This document shows, in pieces, positions 15,329 to 23,116 of a stretch of 51,149 nt of DNA. The translations under genes and the position numbers were made by a program. Positions within the stretch are counted from its first letter, which is position 1. Each line of letters starts with the position of its first letter. The notes under the pieces are model-generated. The model searched no databases and was not told the DNA's origin. It saw nothing but the letters and a program-made list of their open reading frames with translations. This stretch comes from Methanofastidiosum methylothiophilum (GTDB taxonomy: Archaea; Methanobacteriota_B; Thermococci; Methanofastidiosales; Methanofastidiosaceae), in assembly GCA_001587635.1 (NCBI GenBank), contig LNJE01000009.1, positions 1 to 51,149 of the forward strand, in the 5' to 3' direction.

Positions 15329-15844
15329 ATGATTTGTATTTTGATGTGGGTTGCACAAGAAGGATTTAGGGATGAGGAGCTTTTTATCCCAAAATCATTG
15401 TTTGAGGAAAATAAGTATAGTGTTACGGTAGTTTCTCATAATAGTGGAACTGCTTTGAGCAAATTTGGAAAAATAATTGAAGTAAAAGGAATAGATGAAA
15501 TCAAAATAGACGATTATGATGCTTTTCTCTTAGTAGGTGGTCCAGGAACGTTTAGTCTTGCCGATGACAAGATACTTCATAGCTATATAAAAGATGCCTT
15601 AAGAAAGATACCTCTCTTAGGAGGAATATGCTATGCGCCAAATATTATGGCCAGAGCTGGGGCATTAAAAAATAAAAAAGCGACTGTATGGGGAGATAAA
15701 GATATCTTCGATAAAGAAAGCGTTATCTTCGATAGCAAAGATGTTGTAATAGATGGGAACATAATAACTGCAAATGGACCAGATGCGGCGCAACTTTGGG
15801 CTAAAGCAATAGTCAATTATATTAAAAATGAATTAAAAAAATAA
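15329..15844 (+). CDS. DJ-1/PfpI family protein
   Basis: A 171-residue protein of the DJ-1/ThiJ/PfpI superfamily. The nucleophile elbow is 'LLGGICYAPNIMARAG' (Cys near residue 101), preceded by 'AFLLVGGPGTFSLADD' and followed by 'GNIITANGPDAAQLWA', all family landmarks. Members act as glyoxalase/deglycase-like or peptidase-like enzymes or as oxidative-stress chaperones; which applies here cannot be told. A ribosome site (ggggat) lies 5 nt before the ATG. Confidence 0.85.
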   Translation: MICILMWVAQEGFRDEELFIPKSLFEENKYSVTVVSHNSGTALSKFGKIIEVKGIDEIKIDDYDAFLLVGGPGTFSLADDKILHSYIKDALRKIPLLGGICYAPNIMARAGALKNKKATVWGDKDIFDKESVIFDSKDVVIDGNIITANGPDAAQLWAKAIVNYIKNELKK

Positions 15845-15888
15845 ATTATACTATAAGAAGGACGGAGCTGAAGTCAATTAAAATTTTT

Positions 15889-17274
15889 CTAATATTTTCT
15901 ACAGAACTTCAAAGCCTCCGGTATTCTTTGAAGCATATCAGAGCTTCTAAAATTCATACCCATTTCTTCAGATGTTATATCTCCTGCTATGCCATTTAAG
16001 AATGTCCCTGCACATGCAGCTTCTAGTATTGTACCTTTATTAGAAAAAGCAGTTATTAATCCTGATAAAATATCTCCAGTTCCACCTGTAGTCATACCAG
16101 CGTTTCCAGTAAAGTTTTTAATGATTCTTTTTCCATCAGAGATTAAATCTATTTCGCCTTTAGCCACTATTTTAATATTATATTTTTCAGAGTTAATTAA
16201 TATATTTTCTTCAGTTAAATGCTCGCCAAACAACAATCTGTATTCAGAGAGGTGGGGCGTTATACATACATCGTTTTTCTTTAAGATTTCGAGATTTCCT
16301 TTAACAGCAAAAAGCCCGTCTGCATCTATTACAATCTTCTTACAAGTGATACTTTTCATAAACTCTATAACAGTTTCAATAGTTTCCTTACATCGTCCCA
16401 TGCCAACACCTACGAGTATTGAATCTGCTTTTTCAGAAAGAGCCTTTAGGTATTCAACATCTTCTAAAACAAAATTCCTTTTTTCAGTAGAATAAACTAT
16501 GTAATCAGGAGAATAAGACTTTATTATTTTGGCACATTTGTTCGGCGATACAACGTATACTAAATCTGACAAATACGATGCTGCAATAGAGGAATATATT
16601 GGCGCCCCATGGTATTCATCCGATCCACCAATTATTAGTACTCTACCGTTATCCCCCTTGTGGGAATCGCTTGCCCTAAAATTAAGCTTATTTACATATC
16701 CAGGGCCAGTAAAGTTATTGAATTCTTTTGGTATCCCTATATCAATTACCGCTGTAGCTCCTTCTTTTGGTGTGTGCAGAGATATAACAACATTTGATAT
16801 AAAATATGGAGAGCTCACATCAATTGATACTTTAATTCCATTGATCTCGTTTATTCTGTTGATAACATCAGAAAATGGGCGCCTAAGTGTTCCTTTGACT
16901 CCAACACCAAAAATAGCATCAACATAAATTTCAAAATCCGATCTTATTTTTTCTATATCTGAAGAGTCTTTAAGTAGTATCTTTTCAATATTTAAGTGTG
17001 TAAGTAGATTCCAGTTTAAACGTGCAGCTCCTTCTTTAATGTCTACTGGATCTCCAATTAAGTATACTGTAACTCTATTCTCTTTAGACAAATATCTCGC
17101 ACAAACAAATCCATCTCCCCCATTATTACCAAGCCCACAGAAAATAGCTATTTTGTTTTTTGTTCCAAATCGTTTCTCAATTTCTGATGCCACCCCCCTC
17201 CCTGAATTTTCCATAAGAATATCGGTATCAAGACCATAATACTTACAATTTGAATCAATTATGTATGTGTCCAT
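15889..17274 (-). CDS. nnr: Bifunctional NAD(P)H-hydrate epimerase / dehydratase
   Basis: A 461-residue fusion that repairs hydrated NAD(P)H: the N-terminal YjeF epimerase domain (about 1-205; 'CGLGNNGGDGFVCARYL') and the C-terminal ribokinase-like ADP-dependent dehydratase domain (about 215-461; 'VLIIGGSDEYHGAP' and 'GGTGDILSGLI'). I use the ATG at 17274 ('MDTYIIDSNCKYYG'), which is 4 nt from the start predicted by a TATA box at 17301-17310. An upstream in-frame ATG at 17355 would run through that promoter. Confidence 0.92.
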   Translation of the reverse strand: MDTYIIDSNCKYYGLDTDILMENSGRGVASEIEKRFGTKNKIAIFCGLGNNGGDGFVCARYLSKENRVTVYLIGDPVDIKEGAARLNWNLLTHLNIEKILLKDSSDIEKIRSDFEIYVDAIFGVGVKGTLRRPFSDVINRINEINGIKVSIDVSSPYFISNVVISLHTPKEGATAVIDIGIPKEFNNFTGPGYVNKLNFRASDSHKGDNGRVLIIGGSDEYHGAPIYSSIAASYLSDLVYVVSPNKCAKIIKSYSPDYIVYSTEKRNFVLEDVEYLKALSEKADSILVGVGMGRCKETIETVIEFMKSITCKKIVIDADGLFAVKGNLEILKKNDVCITPHLSEYRLLFGEHLTEENILINSEKYNIKIVAKGEIDLISDGKRIIKNFTGNAGMTTGGTGDILSGLITAFSNKGTILEAACAGTFLNGIAGDITSEEMGMNFRSSDMLQRIPEALKFCRKY

Positions 17275-17300
17275 GTTATCCCATAGTAACTTAAGAACTT

Positions 17301-17340
17301 GAATAAATAAGTTTTTGCATATTGGGGTAATTTTATATAT
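17301..17340. promoter_or_regulatory. Divergent promoters of nnr and the site-2 protease gene
   Basis: Minus-strand TATA (gaataaataa, 17301-17310) serves nnr; plus-strand TATA (ttttatatat, 17331-17340) predicts a start at the ATG at 17361, a leaderless message. Confidence 0.55.
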
Positions 17341-17360
17341 TATCTGAATAAGCATTCCTT

Positions 17361-18542
17361 ATGGTAAAAGTCTTAGAGTGTGAGAGATGTGGATTTAAAG
17401 AGTATCTACTGGCGGAAGAAAAGAGTTATGATAGATGTCCATCATGCCAATCAATAGTTATAGCTCAGGAAAAAAATGATCTACCCACACAATTACAAGA
17501 GATAATTAATGTTGCAAATCAGAATTTTGTTTATAGAAATATTAAAACAGATAATTACTCTGTCTTTTTTGATATAGATGAGCTTTATAAAACCCCTGAA
17601 GAAGTAATATCTTCCTTCGAGAAGATCAACTTTTACCCGTTTATACGAAGAGAAAAAGAAAAACTGTTTGTAATACTTAGATCTTCCCCACCAAAAAAAG
17701 GGTTCTCATATAAGAAAAATCTGATTTTATTTTTATTAACAATTATTTCAACTACTATTGCGGGATATTTTATGGCTGTACCACATATTGAGTATGGATT
17801 TATAACAAATCCCTGGGTTGGTGCCATAACTTTTTCTTTTTCTATAATGCTAATTTTGGGAACACATGAAATGGGGCACTACCTTATTGCAAGAAAAAAT
17901 GGTGTTGATGCAACATTACCCTATTTCATACCCGCACCTTTTATACTAGGTACAATGGGGGCAGTAATAAACATAAGATCATTTATTCCAGACAAAAATA
18001 GTGCAATTGAATTAGGTCTTTCGGGCCCACTTGCAGGTATATTGGTGGCCATACCAATAACAATTGTGGGGGTCATGCTTTCACCAATTGTTCCGATTAC
18101 AGTTTTTGGCGAAAGTTCATTGTTTTTGGGAGAGCCACTCATATTTCAATTAATCGCAAATTCAATTGTAAATGTGGCCGAAGGATATTCTCTATACCTT
18201 CATCCAGTTGCATTTGCTGGGTGGGCCGGTATTTTTGTAACTATGTTGAATTTAATCCCAATGGGCCAACTTGATGGAGGCCACATTGCGAGAGCAGTAC
18301 TAGGACCCATATACCACAGGTATCTCTCATTTATTGTTGCAATATCTCTTTTTTTCATTGGGATATTCACATGGGCAGGTTGGAGTCTTTGGGGGATAAT
18401 TGGACTTTATTTAGCATATAGGGGGCATCCTGGCTCGATGAATGAGATAACCCCTTTGGATGAAAAGCATTGGATTATGGTTGGAATTGCAATAATCCTA
18501 TTTATAATATCAACAATGATTGTACCTATAAAAGTAGGTTAA
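17361..18542 (+). CDS. Site-2 protease family (M50) intramembrane metalloprotease with N-terminal zinc ribbon
   Basis: A 393-residue membrane protease. Residues 7-29 are a zinc ribbon (CERC and CPSC). A soluble segment (about 40-110) follows, then several TM helices. The zinc site is HEMGH at 169-173, and the third ligand lies in 'MGQLDGGHIARA' near 300-312. Site-2 proteases cut substrates within the membrane, often to release regulators. The N-terminal ribbon and soluble domain are seen in archaeal and chloroplast EGY-type members. No substrate candidate is adjacent. Confidence 0.9.
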   Translation: MVKVLECERCGFKEYLLAEEKSYDRCPSCQSIVIAQEKNDLPTQLQEIINVANQNFVYRNIKTDNYSVFFDIDELYKTPEEVISSFEKINFYPFIRREKEKLFVILRSSPPKKGFSYKKNLILFLLTIISTTIAGYFMAVPHIEYGFITNPWVGAITFSFSIMLILGTHEMGHYLIARKNGVDATLPYFIPAPFILGTMGAVINIRSFIPDKNSAIELGLSGPLAGILVAIPITIVGVMLSPIVPITVFGESSLFLGEPLIFQLIANSIVNVAEGYSLYLHPVAFAGWAGIFVTMLNLIPMGQLDGGHIARAVLGPIYHRYLSFIVAISLFFIGIFTWAGWSLWGIIGLYLAYRGHPGSMNEITPLDEKHWIMVGIAIILFIISTMIVPIKVG

Positions 18543-18599
18543 AGACAAGATATGGTCGAATAATTATATTACAAGAAATTAAACTCTTCTAATTCCATA

Positions 18600-18815
18600 G
18601 TGCTAAACAAGTGGCACCATAAATGAAAAATATTTCAATATGGAGCTGTATTGCATTTTTTTGATTATTAAACGCTTTTTGAGATAAAGAGCGGAACTCA
18701 AATAAACAAAAATATGGTCCAAAACCCTATGACAAGCTGCAACAGTAAGTGTATAAGAAGGAACAGATTAGGGATGATATTGTTTGGCTGAAATCATGCA
18801 ACAAAGCACTATAGA
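18600..18815 (+). pseudogene. Decayed IS5-like transposase C-terminal remnant, copy B
   Basis: This is the partner of the stretch at 7111-7317. In the plus strand it reads 'DKERNSNKQKYGPKPYDKLQQ', a stop, then 'VYKKEQIRDDIVWLKSCNKAL' in one frame, better preserved than copy A and resembling the C-terminus of IS5-group transposases (YDK, then Y-K-K-R-x-x-I-E-x-x-F-x-WLK). No terminal repeats or intact ORF remain. It ends just before the TATA box of the next gene. Confidence 0.5.
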
Positions 18816-18853
18816 TAAAAAAGGTTTAAATATGCTTAATTTATCCAAATGGC

Positions 18854-19411
18854 ATGCTCAATGACATCCGTAAGAATAAGTCATTTATCTCAATTGTTAA
18901 TTTAATAGGGCGGATTTTTAGTTTTCTCCCACCAAATATTATAACTACTATCAGTTTAATTGTTGTATTCTTTTCAGGGTATTATTATTATCTGGGTCTA
19001 GCACATATTGGTGCAATTATACTTGCCTTATCAGGATTTTTTGATCTAGTTGATGGTTCAGTTGCAAAGTATACCAATAGAACAACAATTTTAGGTGGCT
19101 TTTTAGACTCGACATTTGACAGGATAGGAGATGGAATTGTACTTTTAGGAATTGGATTGTCATATGATCTTACCATTTGCTTTATTATAATGATAGGGGC
19201 CTATCTAATAAGCTATATGCGTGCTAAAGGAGAGGCTCTTGGAGTAAAAGTGATGGGTATAGGAATTGGGGAGAGGGCAGAGAGGATACTAATAATATTT
19301 GTGTTTTCCTTTATCAATTTAGAGTTAGGGCTTTATGTGCTACTTATCGTTGTTTATATTACTGTCCTTACAAGATTTTATTACATCTCAAAAAATCTAA
19401 CTAAGACTTAG
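18854..19411 (+). CDS. CDP-alcohol phosphatidyltransferase family protein
   Basis: A 185-residue membrane enzyme that transfers a polar head group to a CDP-activated lipid. The family motif D-x2-D-G-x2-A-(R/K)-x8-G-x3-D-x3-D appears as 'DLVDGSVAKYTNRTTILGG' followed by 'FLDSTFDR' at about 71-100, and five to six TM helices surround it. Archaeal relatives make archaetidylinositol-phosphate or related ether lipids; the head group is not determined. A TATA box centred near 18829 predicts a leaderless transcript at the ATG at 18854. Confidence 0.85.
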   Translation: MLNDIRKNKSFISIVNLIGRIFSFLPPNIITTISLIVVFFSGYYYYLGLAHIGAIILALSGFFDLVDGSVAKYTNRTTILGGFLDSTFDRIGDGIVLLGIGLSYDLTICFIIMIGAYLISYMRAKGEALGVKVMGIGIGERAERILIIFVFSFINLELGLYVLLIVVYITVLTRFYYISKNLTKT

Positions 19412-19448
19412 AAACCTTTTTATACCCCCATAATCAACTTTCCATTAC

Positions 19449-19533
19449 GCGGGGGTTGCCGAGCATGGCTAAAGGCGATAGACTCAAGATCTATTCCCGC
19501 AGGGGTCCAGGGGTTCAAATCCCTTCCCCCGCA
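19449..19533 (+). tRNA. tRNA-Leu (CAA)
   Basis: An 85-nt class II tRNA. The acceptor pairs gcgggggt with the 3' cccccgc plus discriminator A. The anticodon stem ataga/tctat frames the loop CTCAAGA, giving anticodon CAA for UUG. It has a long variable arm (tcccgcaggggt) and a T-loop ggttcaaatcc. No 3' CCA is encoded. A T-tract (ctttttt) follows. Confidence 0.95.
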
Positions 19534-19973
19534 CTTTTTTATAAAGTTAATGCGGTGCTGTTTTTCTTCTAATAACAAAACAACTAATATAGAAAACTTA
19601 AAATTAAAAAATAAAATTATTATTGTTCAGAATTTTTTTAGCTGAGATTATTATTGTCAAGGCCATTGCCTTAATGTAAGGATCACCGATGATACACATT
19701 TATTCCAAGAACTCCTTATTCTTTAGTTTTTTAAATAATCTCATTCAAATGAAGTGAAAAGTTTAAACTCCGTAAAATCTTACTGCTTTATGCAGTATAG
19801 CTTGTGCAAACACAAATAATAGTTGATTTAAAAAAGATAGTTTTACCAATCCCACATTTTTTAAACATGTGAAGGGGAAGGATTAGATCAGATGAGCAAA
19901 ATTAGTGTGGCAAGCTCCATAGTTGTTCAATATCAAACATAAGCTATATATAATAAATTTAAAAATGCATTTT
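19534..19973. other. Non-coding stretch with several short hairpins
   Basis: No convincing ORF. Four stem-loops are visible: aaggc-catt-gcctt (19659-19672), tactgc-tttat-gcagta (19781-19797), ttgtg-caaa-cacaa (19802-19815), and nested aatcc...ggatt enclosing cacat...atgtg (19848-19884). This may be a structured RNA or leader; the right end holds the TATA box (tatatata near 19949) of the next gene. Confidence 0.4.
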
Positions 19974-20438
19974 ATGGGTGCGTATGAAGAACGATTGAGT
20001 AGTTTTCTAAAACAGAATAATAGTAGTGCAGAAATACTGACATTTGATACGTCATGCCATTCTGTCAAAGAAGCTGCAGATAATCTTAAAGTTGACCCCG
20101 CTAATTTAATTAAAAGTATATGTATGATCGATAGTAATGATTCTTTAATTGTTGCAATAGTTAGAGGTAATGATAGGGCCAGTTCAAAAAGAATATCGAA
20201 AGCTTTATCCCTCGAAAAACTAAGGGTGGCAACACCAGAAGAAATGCTCGAAAAAACAGGCTATCCTTGTGGTGGAACGCCTCCACTTGGGTATCAAGCC
20301 ACTTTTTTGATAGATACTAAGGTAATGGAAAACAATGTTGTTTATGGCGGGGGAGGGTCAGAATTTTCCCTCGTTAGGATACAAACTAATGAATTAAAAA
20401 AATTGAATAATGCACAAATAATTAAAATTTCGAAATAG
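19974..20438 (+). CDS. YbaK/EbsC-type aminoacyl-tRNA deacylase
   Basis: A 154-residue protein of the YbaK/ProX editing family, which hydrolyses misacylated tRNA. Family features: 'HSVKEAADNLKVDPANLIKSICM' near 35-57, 'LIVAIVRGNDRAS' near 62-74, and 'YPCGGTPPLGY' near 101-111, the conserved glycine-rich loop. The ATG at 19974 is 25 nt from the TATA centre; two upstream in-frame starts (19923, a TTG, and 19965) are less favoured. It lies downstream of tRNA-Leu, a neighbourly but probably chance association. Confidence 0.85.
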   Translation: MGAYEERLSSFLKQNNSSAEILTFDTSCHSVKEAADNLKVDPANLIKSICMIDSNDSLIVAIVRGNDRASSKRISKALSLEKLRVATPEEMLEKTGYPCGGTPPLGYQATFLIDTKVMENNVVYGGGGSEFSLVRIQTNELKKLNNAQIIKISK

Positions 20439-20532
20439 TATAACTGTAAAATTTATTTTAGATTTTTTTTATATGTAATACTAATCCAAAGAAATAAAAG
20501 CACGATAATTAGATATAAATTGGCGATTATAA

Positions 20533-20781
20533 ATGCCTTTACTTCCAACAAATAAAACTGAGGACAAAAAATCCAAATCAATTTCGAAGTCTAATAATTT
20601 GAGTGATTTACATCTCAAGTTAAAATTTTTACCTTCAGCAAATACAGATGAAATCTCACAAGAATTTAGCCGAGCAAAGAACCTTCAATTTATTTTAATG
20701 ATAATAATATTTGTTATAATATTATATATTCTTCATTTAAATAGACAAGGAATCTCGATCTTTTCCTATTTCAATAAATAA
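20533..20781 (+). CDS. Small single-pass membrane protein of unknown function
   Basis: An 82-residue ORF with a hydrophilic Lys/Ser-rich front (about 1-50) and one strong transmembrane helix near the C-terminus ('FILMIIIFVIILYILHL'). The layout suggests a tail-anchored protein with its bulk in the cytoplasm. No family is recognised. A TATA-like agatataaa precedes it. Composition like its neighbours supports a real gene, but nothing else confirms it. Confidence 0.5.
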   Translation: MPLLPTNKTEDKKSKSISKSNNLSDLHLKLKFLPSANTDEISQEFSRAKNLQFILMIIIFVIILYILHLNRQGISIFSYFNK

Positions 20782-20967
20782 ATTTCTATTACCAATAGTC
20801 GATTACTTAATCGTTAATAAGCTACTTTGTAATTTAAGTTATATTAAATAATTTATTATTAAATTAACACTTTAATTAATTGCTGGCTTTCATAGGGGCC
20901 ATATTTCTTAGTTCAAATATCTTTATATTAAACTGTACGGAGTCGAGCTGCCTAAGATGGTGATTTT

Positions 20968-22020
20968 ATGAAAAAAACTACAAGTGTAATAATATTAGGT
21001 ATTTTTGTTGCATCAATTTTCATTGCAATAAATACTGCTTCAGCATCAAGAGTAGATGTTTATGCAGGAAAAAATACCTTAGATAATGGAAATAATTTAA
21101 TCAATACTATACTAAGTGCTAAAAATGGCGATATTATTCGTGTCCATGCTGGAACATATAGTATTACGAAAAATATAACAATATCTTCTGAAAATATTAA
21201 AATAATTGGTGACGATCCATTTAAGACCATAATTGATGCGTCAGGTAACTCTGGGAACTTAATTACAACGACTAAAAACAATATAACTATTAAAAACTTT
21301 ACAATTAAGAACTCTGCCAAAGATGCCCTTTCTTTAGGTAGTGATTCTACGGTATCTAATTGCATCATAACTGACAACAAAGGATATGCTATCTATGGGG
21401 ACCTTAACATCACTATAGATTATTGTTACATTGAAAACAATGGGCTAGATGGAATTAAAATTAATAGAAATGGGAAAGTTAATAATGTAATTTCTATTAA
21501 TAACATTGGGAACAATATCAGGGCAGGCGAATACTCTACAATTAAGAATTGCCTAACGACTGGATCAAAAACAAATGACGGGATATCAGTTGATAATCGA
21601 TCTTCTATAATTAACTGCACATCATCAAAAAATTATGGAAACGGAATTAAATTCAAAGGTAAAGGGGAGATAATCAACTGTATTACTACAGATAACAAAA
21701 TCTCTGGCATTAACGGGTCAAGTGAAGTGTCTGTTACTTACACCAATAGCTGGAATAACAAAAATAATTATTTGAAAGTAACTCAAGGCAAGGGATGCAT
21801 CTCAAAAGATCCTAAATTTACATCTGGGAACTATTCATGGAACAATTGGATTAATGGAAAAAAGGTAGATTACTTCCTTTCAAAGGATAGCCCCTCTATA
21901 AACTCAGGATCTATTACTTCGGAAACATTAGAATTGCTAAATGGTTGGTCAACTACTATAGATGGCGTTTGTGACTCTAAGGTAGTTGATATGGGATTCC
22001 ACTTTGCATCAAAATGTTGA
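20968..22020 (+). CDS. Secreted right-handed parallel beta-helix protein
   Basis: A 350-residue extracellular protein with an N-terminal signal peptide (about 1-27, ending ASAS). The body is made of short repeating beta-helix rungs rich in Asn, Ile and Gly ('IKNFTIKNSAKDALSLGSDSTVSNCIITDNKGYAIYG' type rungs, broken here into the repeated pattern N-x-I-x-x-N). This is the NosD/PbH1 type fold seen in archaeal surface proteins and polysaccharide-active enzymes; no catalytic residues are evident. A ggtgat ribosome site precedes the ATG. Adhesion or cell-surface decoration is inferred. Confidence 0.8.
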   Translation: MKKTTSVIILGIFVASIFIAINTASASRVDVYAGKNTLDNGNNLINTILSAKNGDIIRVHAGTYSITKNITISSENIKIIGDDPFKTIIDASGNSGNLITTTKNNITIKNFTIKNSAKDALSLGSDSTVSNCIITDNKGYAIYGDLNITIDYCYIENNGLDGIKINRNGKVNNVISINNIGNNIRAGEYSTIKNCLTTGSKTNDGISVDNRSSIINCTSSKNYGNGIKFKGKGEIINCITTDNKISGINGSSEVSVTYTNSWNNKNNYLKVTQGKGCISKDPKFTSGNYSWNNWINGKKVDYFLSKDSPSINSGSITSETLELLNGWSTTIDGVCDSKVVDMGFHFASKC

Positions 22021-22082
22021 ATGTAAAATACATTAAAAAGGAAATATACTAATTTCATATTTTTTTATTTTTGAAGAGTCAA

Positions 22083-22290
22083 TTAAGTTTTATTTCGTTT
22101 TTCATCAAATTTTGAGTAGTTTTTAGCTATAGATTTGCTTTCATCGTCTAATCTCTGCTTAACTTTTGAAGATCCTAATGCTCTTTTTTCAAATCAACTA
22201 CATTGCCAATCGAAATTAAAATTGTCACAAGTAAAATACCAGGGAATGAAATTAAAGTAATTAATTATTCTTGGATTTTCTTGAATAGTT
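22083..22290 (-). pseudogene. Possible frameshifted remnant of a small membrane protein
   Basis: Read on the minus strand, one frame gives a hydrophobic segment 'LISFPGILLVTILISIGNVV' and then DLKKEH before a stop. A different frame continues with a charged tail 'LGSSKVKQRLDDESKSIAKN' running to a stop at 22083-22085. Together they look like one membrane-anchored protein with a frameshift near 22190. No homologue is recognised. The rest of the 22021-22418 gap shows only the AT-rich promoter of the next gene. Confidence 0.3.
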
Positions 22291-22418
22291 TTCACCTGAG
22301 TTTTTTTTGAATTATATTTTTATGCATATAAAATATAATAATATATTTATTATTTATTTATAAAATAATAGTAAAACATATATATCCTTAAAAACTTTTT
22401 TATATTGGTGAGACTAAA

Positions 22419-22865
22419 ATGAAAAATATTGTTGAAACGGCTATTGCCGCTGGAAATTTAAAAACATTAGTTGATGCATTAAAAACTGCTGGATTACAAG
22501 ATACCCTACGCGGCTCAGGACCTTTCACAGTTTTTGTACCACAAGATAGTGCATTTGCAGCCCTCCCAAAAGGCACGCTTGAGAGCTTATTAAAAGATAA
22601 AGCTAAATCAGAAGAGATTTTGAAGTATCATGTCGTATCGGGAAAATATGATCTTTCAGAACTTAGAAGTAAATCAGGGATGCAAAGCGAAATGACAAAA
22701 TTAAAAACATTGCATGGTAAAGAATTAAAAATATCCTCTGCTAAATCAACAGCAGGTTCTGACGAAATTGAAACAGTTATGCTAGAAAATTCTGTAGTTA
22801 TTAAGCCCGATATTCTATGTTCTAACGGGATATGCCATGTTATCGACAAAGTATTGATTCCATAA
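22419..22865 (+). CDS. Fasciclin (FAS1) domain protein
   Basis: A 148-residue protein that is one complete FAS1 domain: H1-type start 'FKTLVDALKTAGL-like' segment (about 15-30), 'GPFTVFVPQDSAFAALPKGTLESL' near 34-57, 'ILKYHVVSGKYDLSEL', and the end 'SNGICHVIDKVLIP', the H2 region. It has no signal peptide, unlike most FAS1 proteins, which are extracellular adhesion modules. A ggtgag ribosome site is present. Either it works in the cytoplasm or it leaves by a non-classical route. Confidence 0.88.
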   Translation: MKNIVETAIAAGNLKTLVDALKTAGLQDTLRGSGPFTVFVPQDSAFAALPKGTLESLLKDKAKSEEILKYHVVSGKYDLSELRSKSGMQSEMTKLKTLHGKELKISSAKSTAGSDEIETVMLENSVVIKPDILCSNGICHVIDKVLIP

Positions 22866-23116
22866 TAAAGAGATTAATTATTAGCTTTACTTTTTTATTA
22901 TCCTTTATTGATTAGATTTTTGAAATAGCTTAATTTAGTCTTTTGATAAAATGTACTTTTCCTAACTAGCAATATTCAATAATGTTATCTTTAAAACTAA
23001 AATTTGCCATTATTGTATAAATTATGCTAATAGCGGAAACATAACTGAAATAATCAAAAATTCTCTTTAATTAATTTTTTTATTTCAATTTTTAAAATTA
23101 TAAAAAAATAAAAAAT

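Noticed and set aside
17275..17355. N-terminal extension of Nnr
   Set aside because: It runs through the nnr promoter and adds sequence not seen in the family.
19680..19920. C/D box guide RNA in the spacer after tRNA-Leu
   Set aside because: Sequences like gatgat and agatgag occur, but no properly spaced C, D', C' and D boxes could be assembled.
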